From NCBI GenBank assembly GCA_047602575.1, contig JASGGY010000003.1, forward strand, positions 496,001 through 560,000: a stretch of 64,000 bases of DNA, written 5' to 3'. The stretch is from UBA1366 sp047602575 (GTDB taxonomy: Bacteria > Bacillota > Clostridia > Oscillospirales > Ruminococcaceae). Position 1 is the stretch's first letter, and each line of letters begins with the position of its first letter. Shown in pieces: positions 33,099 to 41,866 of this stretch. Below the pieces are notes generated by a model that was not told where the DNA came from, did not search any database, and saw only the letters and a list, made by a program, of their open reading frames with translations. The translations under genes and the position numbers were made by a program.

Positions 33099-33804
33099 TT
33101 CATTTCCGCTCCTTCAAATTGTGGTCTTTATTCATTTTTCAAATCATTTCAAACGTTTCCGTTGATAATAATATACAATATTTTTTTCAGGATTTCAAGA
33201 TGTTTCGGGTAATTTTCATCGTTTGTAATCATTTATGTAGACAATGACATAAGAATATCGCTTTTTTTGTGGATGTTACCTATATAATCATCGCGATCGT
33301 AACCGTTTTGTAATTTATCCGCACGGTTTTGCATCAAATCTACGAAATCAATTAAGTTGATTTCGGCGGTAAGAATAAGCGGTTTAGTGTTATTGCACAT
33401 ATTTGTATTTATCTGTATTTCTATCAATTCAGTATAATCTTCTCTGTGCTTTTGACTATTTTGTTTAGACAGCCGGATGTTATTTTATGAATTTCGCCGA
33501 TGCGGAACACGTGTTTTTATTTTCTATTCAAAATTTCTGCATAATCATTCCACTTCATTCGCTTGTCCTGCATGATTTCTGCATAGCCGGCGCATCAGTA
33601 AACGTTTACGTAATCTTCTTTGCATTTTTATACAATCACAGGGTTTTCACAGCATTCTATGCGCATTCCCCCGCCGTCATGCCTAACGAACGGTTACGAC
33701 GCGTTTCAGGCGAGACGGGTACTAAATGCGGACGTGCCTGAATATGATGTTCTGAACGCGGATTGTGCCGCCGGAAGCACCGGCGAGCCGAAAGGATGAT
33801 TGCT
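33099..33804. other. Intergenic region with an unassigned AT-rich reading frame
   Basis: Besides the lacI promoter this 0.7-kb gap holds an AT-rich leftward frame (33233-33427) ending SDILMSLST. It lacks a ribosome site and matches nothing I know, so a gene remnant is possible. A perfect palindrome GTAAACGTTTAC lies at 33598-33609 and looks like a second LacI/CcpA-type site. No clear promoter for the P-type ATPase was found. Confidence 0.4.
33149..33198 (-). promoter_or_regulatory. Promoter and operator of the lacI-type gene
   Basis: TTGAAA (33198-33193), 17-bp spacer, TATATT (33175-33170), then a LacI-type operator centred on AAACGTTT (33149-33160) just after the start point. Confidence 0.7.
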
Positions 33805-36456
33805 ATGCTGGAGATACTGGAGAGAAAGCTGGTCGCGGAGCCTGCCGAGCCCTCCCCGCTGTATACGATGGGGCTGACGGAGGCGGAAGCGCAGCGCAGG
33901 CTGAAAATCGACGGAGAAAACAAGCTCAAGGAAAAGAAAAAGAAAAGTGTGATGAAAATTTTCGCCAACCAGTTCCATGACGTAATGGTAATGATTCTGA
34001 TCGCGGCGACGGCGGTTTCCGTGCTTTTAGGGGAAATCACCGACGCGATGACGATTCTGGTAATCATCGTGCTCAACGCTGTGCTGGGGTTTATTCAGGA
34101 ATTCCGCACCGAGCGCACGCTGGAAGCGCTTGAGAAAATGACCGCACCCAGCGCGAAATGCTACCGCGACGGCAGGCTGCGGGAACTTCCGGCGGCACAG
34201 CTTGTTGCGGGTGATGTGTTTGAAATCGAAGCCGGCGACCGGATTCCCTGTGACGCGTTCATCATCGCGCAAAAGGGGCTGCTGTGCGACGAGTCCATCC
34301 TTACCGGTGAGCCGGTTGCCGCGGAAAAGAAAACGCGCGCCGGCGAGCTGGAATACGGTACGCTCAACCTGCCCTATGTGGCGTATATGGGCAGCGTTGC
34401 GGTCAAGGGAACAGCGCGCTGCGAGGCGGTGGCGACGGGTGTGCGCACGCAGATGGGCAAGGTTTCCGATCTCATCAGCGAGATTGAGGAGGAGCTGACC
34501 CCGCTGCAGAAAAAGCTGGCGGAGCTGGGGAAAATTCTGGCGATTATCTGCATCGTGATTTGCTTCATTGTGGCGGCGGCGGGCATATTAAAGGGCGAGC
34601 CGGCTTTCTCGATGCTGATGACGGGCATTACGATTGCAATTGCGGCGATTCCGGAGGGGCTGCCCGCGACGGTGACAATTGCCCTTGCACTGGCGGTGCG
34701 CAGGATGCTCAAGCGCAACGCGCTGGTCAACCGCCTACACTCGGTGGAAACGCTCGGCTGCGCTTCTGTGATCTGCACGGACAAAACGGGTACGATCACC
34801 GAAAACAAGATGACGGTTGTGAAAATTGCCACCGCCAGCCGCGATTTTGATGTCACCGGTCAGGGAACGAAAATCGCCGGTGAAATCCGTTTCGGCGAGC
34901 ATCCGGCAGACTGCGGCGCGCAAACGGCGCTCGGTGAGCTGCTGATCTGCGCGAAAGCCTGCAACAATGCCGTCGTCACGCGCAGCGGCATTTCCGGCGC
35001 GCGCAACCGCGGGAGCGCTTCCTCGGAATGGGAATGCGTGGGCGACCCGACGGAAATCGCGATTCTGATTGCGGCGGAAAAAGGTGGGGCGCGGCTGTCC
35101 GACCGAGGGCTGCTGCGGGTGGACGAAATCCCCTTTGAGAGCGAAACGCGCAAAATGACGGTTGTGATGAAGGACGATGCGGATGCACAGACTTCTTATA
35201 CAAAAGGCGCTGCGGACGTGGTGGTGTTAGACTGCGGCTATATCCTCGACGACGGCTGCGAGGAGGCGTTTACGCCGGCGAAAAAGCGCCAGATTTTGCA
35301 ACGTGCGGAGAAAATGGCGGCGGATGCGCTGCGCGTGATGGCTTTCTCAAAGACCGAAAACGGCAGGGTTGTTTTCTTGGGGCTGATGGGAATGCTCGAC
35401 CCCCTGCGGCCGGAAGCAAAGCAGGCAGTGAAAATCTGCGCGCGCGCCAACATCAAAACGGTGATGATCACCGGCGACCACAAGCTGACCGCCTGCGCGA
35501 TCGCCAAGGACGCGGGCATTCTCACCGACGGCATGATTGCCCTCACGGGGGTGGAGCTTGACAAGCTCACCGACGCGCAGCTCGATGAAAAAATCGAAAC
35601 GGTTGCGGTTTTCGCACGGGTAAATCCGGCTGATAAGCTGCGGATTGTGCGGGCGTTCAAGCGGCTCGGACACGTAGTGGCGATGACGGGCGACGGGGTC
35701 AATGATGCGCCGGCGGTAAAAGAAGCGAGCATCGGCGTTTCGATGGGCATCAGCGGCACGGACGTAACCAAGCAGGCATCGGACGTGATTCTGCTGGACG
35801 ACAACCTCGCGACGCTCGTCAGCGCCGTGGAGCAGGGCAGGACGATTTACGCCAACATCCGGAAATTCGTGCGGTATCTGATTTCATGCAACATTGGAGA
35901 GGTGCTGACAATGTTTGTGGGCATCTTGATGGGGCTGCCAATGGTGCTGATTCCGGTGCAGATCCTGCTGATCAATCTTGTGACCGACGGGTTGCCCGCC
36001 GTTGCGCTCGGGCTTGAGCCGCCCGAAAAAAGCGCGATGCGCAAGCCCCCACGCAACGCGAACACGAGCTTTTTCTCCGGCGGGCTGATGGGCAGAATTT
36101 TCTTCCGCGGCGTGCTGATCGGGCTTTGCACCTTGGCGTGCTTTGTGACGGTGTTCCGCATGACCGGCAGCGTGGAAATCGCCCGTACCGGCGCATTGTT
36201 CACCCTCGCGGCATCCCAGCTCATCCATGTGTTCGAGTGCAAGAGCGAGGACAAGACGCTCTTTAATGTCCCCTATCTCAACAACCCGTTCCTCATTGCT
36301 GCGGTGCTGATTTCGCTGGCTTGCCTGCTGGCGGCGATTTATCTGCCGATCCTGACACCGGTTTTCGGAACCATCCCGCTCAACGGCACACAGCTGCTGG
36401 TTTCCCTCGCCTTCTCCGCGTGCGTACCGATTTTCGCCGGCATGTTCCGCAGATAG
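33805..36456 (+). CDS. Calcium-transporting P-type ATPase (P2 type)
   Basis: About 883 residues. Phosphorylation motif ICTDKTGTITENKMTV has Asp at ~326; TGE is in SILTGEPVAAEKK; PEGLP near 283 is the Ca2+-site proline-glutamate turn of SERCA/PMCA-type pumps; TGDGVNDAPAVKEA closes the hinge. Ten membrane helices are evident. It exports Ca2+ (possibly Mn2+) using ATP. ATG 33805 is chosen because AAAGGA is eight bases upstream. Confidence 0.9.
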   Translation: MLEILERKLVAEPAEPSPLYTMGLTEAEAQRRLKIDGENKLKEKKKKSVMKIFANQFHDVMVMILIAATAVSVLLGEITDAMTILVIIVLNAVLGFIQEFRTERTLEALEKMTAPSAKCYRDGRLRELPAAQLVAGDVFEIEAGDRIPCDAFIIAQKGLLCDESILTGEPVAAEKKTRAGELEYGTLNLPYVAYMGSVAVKGTARCEAVATGVRTQMGKVSDLISEIEEELTPLQKKLAELGKILAIICIVICFIVAAAGILKGEPAFSMLMTGITIAIAAIPEGLPATVTIALALAVRRMLKRNALVNRLHSVETLGCASVICTDKTGTITENKMTVVKIATASRDFDVTGQGTKIAGEIRFGEHPADCGAQTALGELLICAKACNNAVVTRSGISGARNRGSASSEWECVGDPTEIAILIAAEKGGARLSDRGLLRVDEIPFESETRKMTVVMKDDADAQTSYTKGAADVVVLDCGYILDDGCEEAFTPAKKRQILQRAEKMAADALRVMAFSKTENGRVVFLGLMGMLDPLRPEAKQAVKICARANIKTVMITGDHKLTACAIAKDAGILTDGMIALTGVELDKLTDAQLDEKIETVAVFARVNPADKLRIVRAFKRLGHVVAMTGDGVNDAPAVKEASIGVSMGISGTDVTKQASDVILLDDNLATLVSAVEQGRTIYANIRKFVRYLISCNIGEVLTMFVGILMGLPMVLIPVQILLINLVTDGLPAVALGLEPPEKSAMRKPPRNANTSFFSGGLMGRIFFRGVLIGLCTLACFVTVFRMTGSVEIARTGALFTLAASQLIHVFECKSEDKTLFNVPYLNNPFLIAAVLISLACLLAAIYLPILTPVFGTIPLNGTQLLVSLAFSACVPIFAGMFRR

Positions 36457-36503
36457 CGGTGAAGCAAACGGGCTGTATAACCATTGTTATCCTTATAATA
36501 AAC

Positions 36504-36540
36504 AGGAGGAAGCTGCGAGAAGCTTCCTCCTTTGTTTTTA
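36504..36540 (+). terminator. Terminator between the P-ATPase gene and ilvE
   Basis: Eleven-bp stem AGGAGGAAGCT/AGCTTCCTCCT followed by TTGTTTTT. It separates two converging genes and may work both ways. Confidence 0.8.
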
Positions 36541-37608
36541 TTCGACCGTGAAAATCCAGTTGTGGGTGTCGGGGAGCTTGCCATACTGAATGCCGGTCAT
36601 GGTGTCGTAAAGCATCTGGGAAACCGCACCGATTTTGTTGTCGTTGATGGTCATGACCTTATCGCCCCATTTGAGATGGCCGACCGGCGAAATAACCGCC
36701 GCCGTTCCCGTTCCGAACACCTCGTTGAGCTTGCCGTCGTCATATGCCTGCGCGACTTCTTCAATGGTGATGCGGCGCTCGGACACCTTGTAGCCCTTGT
36801 CCTTGCAGATTTCCAGCGCGGATTTGCGCGTGATGCCGGGGAGGATTGAGCCGACCAGCGCGGGGGTGACAACCTCATTGTCGATGACAAAGAAGATGTT
36901 CATCGCGCCGACTTCCTCGATGTATTTTTTCTCAACGCCGTCAAGCCACAGCACCTGCGAATAATCCTGCTTGTGCGCTTCGTCCTGCGCGATGAGGGAA
37001 GCGGCGTAGTTGCCGCCGGTTTTGGTGTAACCCATGCCGCCCTTGACCGCGCGGACATAGTTGCGTTCCACGTAGATATTCACCGGGTTGAGCCCCGTGG
37101 AATAGTACGGTCCGGACGGTGAAAGGATAATCATAAACAGATACTCGTCGCCCGGGCGCACGCCGATAAAGGGGTCAACCGCCACGATGAAAGGACGGAT
37201 ATAGAGCGATGTTCCCTCGCTGTGGGGAACCCAGTCCTTTTCGACCTTGAGCAGCGCCATGAGCGCGTCGAGCGCGTCGGTTTCGTCGAGGTGCGGAATG
37301 ACAAGGCGCTCGTTGGACACATTCAGCCGCTTGAAATTTTCGTCCGGGCGGAACAGCTGGACTTTGCCCGCCGCGGTGCGGTAAGCCTTGAGTCCCTCAA
37401 AGACCTCCTGCCCGTAGTGCAGGCACATTGCCGCGGGCGAAAGGGAGAGGTTGCCGTAGGGCACAATGCGCGCGTCGTGCCAGCCCTGACCGGTGGTATA
37501 ATTCATGATAAACATGTGGTCGGTAAAAATCTTACCGAAGCCGAGCTTGCTTTCATCCGCGGGCTTTTGCTTGCGGGTATCCGCCAGCTCATATCTGATG
37601 CTGAGCAT
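36538..37608 (-). CDS. ilvE: Branched-chain amino acid aminotransferase
   Basis: About 356 residues, fold-type IV PLP enzyme of the large (BCAT2-like) class. The active-site lysine lies in GMGYTKTGGNYAASLIAQ; EEVGAMNIFFV and the late GTGTAAVISPVG bind PLP and substrate. It performs the last step of leucine, isoleucine and valine synthesis. ATG 37608 is chosen because GAAGGA precedes it and the family starts at this point. It has its own promoter (37644-37672). Confidence 0.93.
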   Translation of the reverse strand: MLSIRYELADTRKQKPADESKLGFGKIFTDHMFIMNYTTGQGWHDARIVPYGNLSLSPAAMCLHYGQEVFEGLKAYRTAAGKVQLFRPDENFKRLNVSNERLVIPHLDETDALDALMALLKVEKDWVPHSEGTSLYIRPFIVAVDPFIGVRPGDEYLFMIILSPSGPYYSTGLNPVNIYVERNYVRAVKGGMGYTKTGGNYAASLIAQDEAHKQDYSQVLWLDGVEKKYIEEVGAMNIFFVIDNEVVTPALVGSILPGITRKSALEICKDKGYKVSERRITIEEVAQAYDDGKLNEVFGTGTAAVISPVGHLKWGDKVMTINDNKIGAVSQMLYDTMTGIQYGKLPDTHNWIFTVE

Positions 37609-37643
37609 GGATTCATCCTTCTTTCTGAAAATAAACTTAAACA

Positions 37644-37672
37644 TTATTATACCGCATTCCGACGTTTTTTGC
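37644..37672 (-). promoter_or_regulatory. ilvE promoter
   Basis: TTGCAA (37672-37667), 17-bp spacer, TATAAT (37649-37644). No T-box leader is visible in the short 5' region. Confidence 0.75.
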
Positions 37673-37766
37673 AAGGGGTTTTTGCATAATTTACGCCGTC
37701 TTCCTGCAAAAAATACGGTCAGTTTTACAGAAAATCTGCACGCGGGTTATTTTTTCGCCGGCGTTC

Positions 37767-37795
37767 TTGAAATCAATGCCGCCGCGTGTTATAAT
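37767..37795 (+). promoter_or_regulatory. galE promoter
   Basis: TTGAAA (37767-37772), 17-bp spacer, TATAAT (37790-37795), 40 bp before the galE ATG. Confidence 0.75.
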
Positions 37796-37835
37796 AAGTG
37801 TCGGAACAGAATTTTTGAAAAACAAGGAGGCACCT

Positions 37836-38850
37836 ATGGCAGTGATTCTCGTCACCGGCGGCGCGGGCTTCATCGGAAGCCACACCTGCGTGGAGCTTTT
37901 AAACGCGGGGTACGACCTTGTCATTATGGACAACTTCTCCAACTCGAAGCCCGAAGCGCTCAATCGCATCCGCACCATCACGGGCAAGGATTTTAAGTTC
38001 TACGAAACCGATATGCTTTGCCGTGAAAGCGTGGAGAAGATTTTTGCGGAAAACAAAATCGACGCGGTGATTCATTTCGCGGGGCTGAAAGCCGTTGCGG
38101 AGAGCGTGAAAAAGCCCGCTGCGTATTACCGTAACAATATCACCGGAACGCTCAACATTCTTGACGCGATGAGCAAAGCCGGCTGCAAGCGGCTGGTGTT
38201 CTCGTCCTCGGCGACGGTTTACGGCACGGAAAACCCAGTGCCTTACAACGAAGCCATGCCTGCGCACACGACGACCAACCCCTACGGCTACACCAAAATC
38301 ATGATCGAACAGATTCTGCGCGATGTTTCCGTGTCCGACGGTGACTGGAGCATCTCGCTGCTGCGGTATTTTAATCCCATCGGCGCGCACAAAAGCGGCT
38401 TGATCGGCGAAGATCCCAATGGCATTCCGAACAATCTGTTTCCCTATATCACGCAGGTGGCGGCGGGCAAGCTTCCGTGCCTGAATGTGACGGGAACGGA
38501 CTTCCCCACGCCGGACGGCACGGGTGTGCGCGACTACATCCATGTGCTGGATTTGGCGCTCGGTCACATCGCGGCGCTGAAGTATGTGCTTTCCCACGCG
38601 GGCATCGAGGCGGTGAACCTCGGTACGGGCAAAGGCTTCGAGTGTGTTTGATGTCGTTCACAGCTTTGAGAAGGCTTACGGCAAGCCCCTGCCCTACACG
38701 ACCGCTCCCCGCCGCGCGGGCGACGCGCCGGTCAGCTACGCCGACACCGCAAAAGCAAAGTCGCTGCTCGGCTGGGAAGCACAGTACGGACTCGACGAAA
38801 TGACCGCCGACGGCTGGAATTTCATCCGGCAGAATCCGAACGGATTGTAA
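37836..38850 (+). CDS. galE: UDP-glucose 4-epimerase, split by a one-base frameshift
   Basis: MAVILVTGGAGFIGSHTCVE is the NAD-binding GxxGxxG start; the YGYTK catalytic Tyr/Lys and SSSATVYG Ser triad follow. The frame stops at 38651 after GTGKGFECV. Dropping the G at 38640 gives GTGKGFSVFDVVHSFEKAYG and runs on to QNPNGL at 38850, a normal ~338-residue GalE. The enzyme interconverts UDP-glucose and UDP-galactose. A sequence error is the simplest reading. AGGAGG precedes the ATG. Confidence 0.88.
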
Positions 38851-38871
38851 ATATACAGACTGTAGATAAGC

Positions 38872-38946
38872 CCTCCCAAAGGGGGCGTTGCCCCCTCTGG
38901 ACTCCCCCCACCAAAGGGGGCATGCCCCCTTTGGAAACCCGTTGTT
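38872..38946 (+). repeat. GC-hairpin repeat, copy 3
   Basis: Hairpins AAAGGGGGCGTTGCCCCCTC and AAAGGGGGCATGCCCCCTTT, then GGAAACCCGTTGTTTT. It lies about 22 bp after galE. Confidence 0.75.
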
Positions 38947-39068
38947 TTATGGCTTGTACTTTGCTGTTCTAAACCGATTTGTGCTTAGCTGCTGCTTTGT
39001 GATGCCATCGGGGCGATTGAAAAATGAGCGTATACTTTTTCTTCCGTCTGAAAATATTAATTAAGAAG

Positions 39069-39104
39069 AACACGCACCGGAATTTGCTCCGGTGCGCGTT
39101 TTTG
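39069..39104 (-). terminator. Terminator after the SLOG gene
   Basis: CGCACCGG/CCGGTGCG stem with a T-rich run leftward (TTCTTCTT) and five T rightward; probably bidirectional. Confidence 0.65.
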
Positions 39105-39109
39105 TGTGG

Positions 39110-39583
39110 TTATAAGCGGGCGGCGTTTTCGAGGAAAATGACCGGCTTGTTTGTCTGCGCGGCGTAGTCGGTGATGTAGGCGGGCTCGCTGCCCACATAA
39201 AGCAGAACATCGCTGTTATCAAGCATGAACCGGTCGCATTCGTCGTAGCAGCCGGCACGGAATTGCTTATTCACAAAGAGAACCGCGTCGGCTTTTTCGT
39301 GCAGCTCGTAGTAGATTTCATGCCAAAAATCCTGCCAGCCGGCGGCTTGGGTTTCGTGCGGCACGGCGATGTTCAGCCGGATCGGCAGCACGGTTTTCAA
39401 GCCCGCAATCAGCTCCGCCGCCCAGAGCGCAACGCCCAGCTCGCAGTTGCAGACAAAATCCTTGTAGCCCTGCCGGTATAATTTTATGATCTGCGATCCG
39501 ATGCTCATTTTGACGATATCCTCGTCTTTCGATGGTTTGCCGTTGGATGGGAAGCCGGAGATGGTGCAGAATTTGGGTGTCAT
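39110..39583 (-). CDS. SLOG-fold DUF1273 (YpsA-like) protein
   Basis: A 157-residue protein starting MTPKFCTISGFPSNGKPSKD. The pattern GYKDFVCNCELGVALWAAEL parallels YpsA/DUF1273 (GxxxxxxGxxLGVxLWAAE), and the late segment NSDVLLYVGSEP fits the second nucleotide-facing strand. SLOG proteins bind NAD- or nucleotide-derived ligands, sometimes in defence. AAGGAG precedes the ATG. It is divergent from a ribbon-helix-helix gene. Copies of its first ~15 codons recur four times to the right, so it appears to be the intact parent of a cassette array. Confidence 0.75.
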   Translation of the reverse strand: MTPKFCTISGFPSNGKPSKDEDIVKMSIGSQIIKLYRQGYKDFVCNCELGVALWAAELIAGLKTVLPIRLNIAVPHETQAAGWQDFWHEIYYELHEKADAVLFVNKQFRAGCYDECDRFMLDNSDVLLYVGSEPAYITDYAAQTNKPVIFLENAARL

Positions 39584-39700
39584 GATAATTCTCCTTGTCG
39601 ATAAATGTATTATAGATACATTTTATATCTATTCACAACATTATAGCATAAATCAGATATAGAATAAATATATATTGAATTGATTTTGGAGGAATATTTT

Positions 39701-39886
39701 ATGTCTACAAAAAGTTTGTCAATCAGAATTGATGATGAAATGCTAAATAAGCTTCATGTCGTTGCCGATTATGAAGGTCGCTCCGCAAACAGTCAGATTT
39801 TGATTTTAATTCGGGGTTGCATCGAAAAATATGAGGAAAAATTCGGCGTGATTGATTTTGAAAAGAAGAAAGATACGCGTCAATAA
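39701..39886 (+). CDS. Cassette regulator 0: ribbon-helix-helix protein
   Basis: 61 residues: SLSIRIDDEMLNKLHVVADY gives the beta strand and first helix of an Arc/MetJ-type DNA-binding dimer, then EGRSANSQILILIRGCIEKY. GGAGG precedes the ATG. It is divergent from the SLOG gene and so likely represses it and itself (inference). It is paralogous to cassette regulator 5. The DNA is AT-rich compared with the neighbouring core genes. Confidence 0.8.
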   Translation: MSTKSLSIRIDDEMLNKLHVVADYEGRSANSQILILIRGCIEKYEEKFGVIDFEKKKDTRQ

Positions 39887-39919
39887 ACAGATGTGGGGTT
39901 CAGAAGTATATTAACATAG

Positions 39920-39957
39920 GCAGCAGTTGCGATAAAAGCGGCTGCTGTTTTCTTTTC
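39920..39957 (+). terminator. Cassette terminator 0
   Basis: CAGCAGTTGC/GCGGCTGCTG stem with GATAAAA loop, then TTTTCTTTT. First of eight near-identical terminators in the array. Confidence 0.8.
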
Positions 39958-40001
39958 ACGTTCCTAATAGTCTGCCGCTTGATTGTGAATTTCCGCGTTT
40001 C

Positions 40002-40042
40002 GTTACTACTATTATAGTAACATCTTATATGTATGTTGTCAA
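40002..40042. promoter_or_regulatory. Promoter-operator of cassette 1
   Basis: Leftward promoter TTGACA (40042-40037), 17-bp spacer, TACTAT (40019-40014). Palindrome GTTACTA-N6-TAGTAAC (40002-40021) overlaps the -10, so the adjacent XRE protein probably binds there. Confidence 0.65.
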
Positions 40043-40085
40043 GATGTAACTTTGCCTATACAATATATTTAAGGAAGTGATACAC

Positions 40086-40334
40086 ATGGACGAATCGAAA
40101 TCAATCATATCAATCAAAGAATATGGAATCATTACAATCCATCTGAAAGATTTGCTGGATGCACGGAATATGACCAGAAATTATCTCGCCAAAGCCTCTA
40201 ACACCCGCTTTGAAGTCATCAACAAATGGTGTAATAATGACGTTGAAAAGCTTGATCTGGACGTGTTGGCGCGGATTTGTTATGTGTTGAACTGTTCCGC
40301 ATCTGATATTATTAAGTATAACGCGTCGAAATAA
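40086..40334 (+). CDS. Cassette regulator 1: short XRE/Cro-type protein
   Basis: 82 residues. The helix-turn-helix is in LKDLLDARNMTRNYLAKASN, followed by LDLDVLARICYVLNCSASDI, the usual Cro/C1 end of the HTH_26 type. ATG 40086 follows AAGGAAGTG. It is paralogous to cassette regulators 2 and 3. No partner gene of its own remains beside it. Confidence 0.8.
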   Translation: MDESKSIISIKEYGIITIHLKDLLDARNMTRNYLAKASNTRFEVINKWCNNDVEKLDLDVLARICYVLNCSASDIIKYNASK

Positions 40335-40349
40335 TAAAATCATTGTCAG

Positions 40350-40382
40350 ACAGCAGCTGCGATAAAGCGGCTGCTGTTTTTT
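40350..40382 (+). terminator. Cassette terminator 1
   Basis: CAGCAGCTGC/GCGGCTGCTG stem with GATAAA loop and six T. Confidence 0.8.
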
Positions 40383-40466
40383 ACCCACCACCGATTTTCG
40401 CTTGCGATTTAGTAGCTTTTAAGTCACACTCTGATTACTCCACTTATAAAAATACCCTTATTTCAG

Positions 40467-40507
40467 GTTATATTATTTAGTATAACATATAATATGGGTA
40501 ATGTCAA
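40467..40507. promoter_or_regulatory. Promoter-operator of cassette 2
   Basis: Leftward TTGACA (40507-40502), 17-bp spacer, TATACT (40484-40479). Palindrome GTTATA-N8-TATAAC (40467-40486) overlaps the -10. Confidence 0.65.
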
Positions 40508-40550
40508 TTCTATTATTTTATGTTAAAGTAATGATAAGGGGTTGATATAA

Positions 40551-40802
40551 GTGAAGAATGATCCGAAAAGCCTTGTGAGCATTCGTGAATATGGGCATAT
40601 AAAAGTAAAGCTTGCTGACATGATGCATGCAAGAAAAATCACGAGAAATAAACTCAGCACATTAATCGGCGTGAAATACGACGTAATAGACAGATATTAT
40701 AAAGCAGAAAACATTGTGATGGTTGATCTGGATTTATTTGCGAAGATATGTTGCGTTTTAGAGTGTAAAATTCAAGATATTCTTGAATATGAAACGGTGT
40801 GA
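40551..40802 (+). CDS. Cassette regulator 2: short XRE/Cro-type protein
   Basis: 83 residues from a GTG start preceded by AAGGGG. LADMMHARKITRNKLSTLIG is the helix-turn-helix and VDLDLFAKICCVLECKIQDI the Cro-type end. It aligns along its length with regulators 1 and 3 (shared IREYGHIKVKLADM versus IKEYGIITIHLKDL). Its likely role is local repression. Confidence 0.78.
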   Translation: MKNDPKSLVSIREYGHIKVKLADMMHARKITRNKLSTLIGVKYDVIDRYYKAENIVMVDLDLFAKICCVLECKIQDILEYETV

Positions 40803-40823
40803 TCGGGATTGTCGTAATATAAG

Positions 40824-40860
40824 GCAGCAGCTGCGCTTTAAGCGGCTACTGTTTTTTATT
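40824..40860 (+). terminator. Cassette terminator 2
   Basis: CAGCAGCTGC/GCGGCTACTG stem and a six-T run. The opposite strand of this hairpin is read by the micro-frame 40846-40926. Confidence 0.8.
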
Positions 40861-40926
40861 TCTGCCTGTTCCCGCAGGGCTGCCGTTGGATGAGAAGCCG
40901 GAGATGGTGCATAATTTGGGTTTCAT
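40846..40926 (-). pseudogene. Truncated SLOG 5' end, micro-frame of 26 codons
   Basis: Starts MKPKLCTISGFSSNGSPAG, the N-terminus of the SLOG protein at 39583, then runs into the terminator as GRNKKQ and stops. It keeps an AGAGGA ribosome site and a consensus leftward promoter (40997-40969). It looks like a cut-down copy of the SLOG gene that could still be translated. Confidence 0.65.
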
Positions 40927-40968
40927 AAAAATCCTCTTTCAATTATTGTCTTTTTAGGTGTGTATTTT

Positions 40969-41020
40969 ATTATACAGTATCTAAATACATCTGTCAATAT
41001 GAACTCTGTTCATGTATAAT
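40969..41020. promoter_or_regulatory. Divergent promoter-operator of cassette 3
   Basis: Leftward TTGACA (40997-40992), 17-bp spacer, TATAAT (40974-40969). A palindrome ATGAAC-TCT-GTTCAT (40999-41013) abuts its -35. A rightward TATAAT lies at 41015-41020. Confidence 0.7.
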
Positions 41021-41028
41021 TTATTCAG

Positions 41029-41256
41029 GTGATGAAATTGAAAAACGGTAAAATCGTAATTACATTGGGCGATTATTTAAAGTTGCACGGAATCAGCAAA
41101 AACAAGCTTGTTCTGGGCGCAAATATTCAACGGACGCAATTGCAGAATTATTGCCTGAATAAGGTTGCGCGCGTGGATTTAGGCGTGCTTGCGCGCATTT
41201 GCGATTATCTGGATTGCCGGCTTGAGGATATTATGATTTATGAGAATAATACATGA
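41029..41256 (+). CDS. Cassette regulator 3: short XRE/Cro-type protein
   Basis: About 75 residues. YLKLHGISKNKLVLGANIQ forms the helix-turn-helix and VDLGVLARICDYLDCRLEDI the Cro-type end, close to regulators 1 and 2. The start is unsure: GTG 41029, ATG 41032 or TTG 41038, the last with AGGTGA at a normal distance. The rightward TATAAT at 41015 leaves almost no leader. Confidence 0.75.
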   Translation: MMKLKNGKIVITLGDYLKLHGISKNKLVLGANIQRTQLQNYCLNKVARVDLGVLARICDYLDCRLEDIMIYENNT

Positions 41257-41282
41257 TTGAAAAATTTCTTAATCTTACATAA

Positions 41283-41318
41283 GCAGCAGTTACGCTTTAA
41301 GCGACTGCTGTTTTTTTT
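41283..41318 (+). terminator. Cassette terminator 3
   Basis: GCAGCAGTTACGC-type stem closing with GCGACTGCTG and eight T. The junction to its right differs from the SLOG-remnant type and resembles that after terminator 7. Confidence 0.75.
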
Positions 41319-41376
41319 ATTTTATCAAAGTTCATATAGAAATCACCTACTTTATCTTCTGATGTGCTTTCCTGTT

Positions 41377-41431
41377 ATTATAGCGGATTTCACGCTAAAT
41401 GTCAATAGCGTAAAATCCGCTTCGGTATAAT
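41377..41431. promoter_or_regulatory. Divergent promoter-operator of cassette 4
   Basis: A 38-bp inverted repeat (41383-41420) with 15-bp arms and one mismatch. Its left arm fills the 17-bp spacer of the leftward promoter TTGACA (41405-41400)/TATAAT (41382-41377). A rightward TATAAT is at 41426-41431. Confidence 0.75.
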
Positions 41432-41450
41432 GGAGCGAGAGGTGAAAATT

Positions 41451-41657
41451 ATGCTGTATCGGCGGATTCGGGACTTACGGGAAGATAAGGACATGACGCA
41501 AACGCAGATTGCGAGGATTCTCAATTGCAGCCAGCGTGTTTACAGCAACTATGAACGCGGCGAGCTGGATATTCCGACTGAAATCCTGATTAAGCTTGCA
41601 GACTTTCATCAGGTTTCTACGGATTATCTGCTGGGCAGGACGGATAAAAAGCAGTGA
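41451..41657 (+). CDS. Cassette regulator 4: XRE-family protein
   Basis: 68 residues starting MLYRRIRDLREDKDMTQTQI. TQTQIARILNCSQRVYSNYE is a canonical XRE helix-turn-helix, and LADFHQVSTDYLLGRTD the usual end. AGAGGTGA precedes the ATG. It is close to regulator 7. The large inverted repeat upstream is its probable binding site. Confidence 0.85.
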   Translation: MLYRRIRDLREDKDMTQTQIARILNCSQRVYSNYERGELDIPTEILIKLADFHQVSTDYLLGRTDKKQ

Positions 41658-41763
41658 CGGATTCAAAGACAGAAACGGGCAGCGGCTGCGAAAGCGGCTG
41701 TTGTTTTTTTGTACCGAGATTGTTGCCGCCAGATTGAAAGCCGGAGATGGTGCAAAATTTCAT
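41617..41763 (-). pseudogene. Truncated SLOG 5' end, micro-frame of 48 codons
   Basis: Starts MKFCTISGFQSGGNNLG with AAGGAG upstream, then KKQQPL through the terminator and on to 41617, antisense to the end of regulator 4. Promoter TTGACA-17-TATAAT at 41844-41816. Confidence 0.6.
41680..41711 (+). terminator. Cassette terminator 4
   Basis: CAGCGGCTGC/GCGGCTGTTG stem with GAAA loop and seven T. Confidence 0.8.
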
Positions 41764-41815
41764 TTGTAAATTCTCCTTTACTATTGCGTCAAAAGTACGT
41801 CATTCCGCACAAATC

Positions 41816-41844
41816 ATTATACTATGACGCTATAATTATGTCAA
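41816..41844 (-). promoter_or_regulatory. Leftward promoter of cassette 5
   Basis: TTGACA (41844-41839), 17-bp spacer, TATAAT (41821-41816). Repeated GTCA half-sites around it (near 41788-41830) would suit a ribbon-helix-helix repressor. Confidence 0.7.
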
Positions 41845-41866
41845 TAGCAAGTCAAGGAGGCGTAAC

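Noticed and set aside
33233..33427. 64-codon leftward frame upstream of the Ca2+ ATPase gene
   Set aside because: No ribosome site, begins within a longer startless frame and matches no known family; kept only as a possible remnant.
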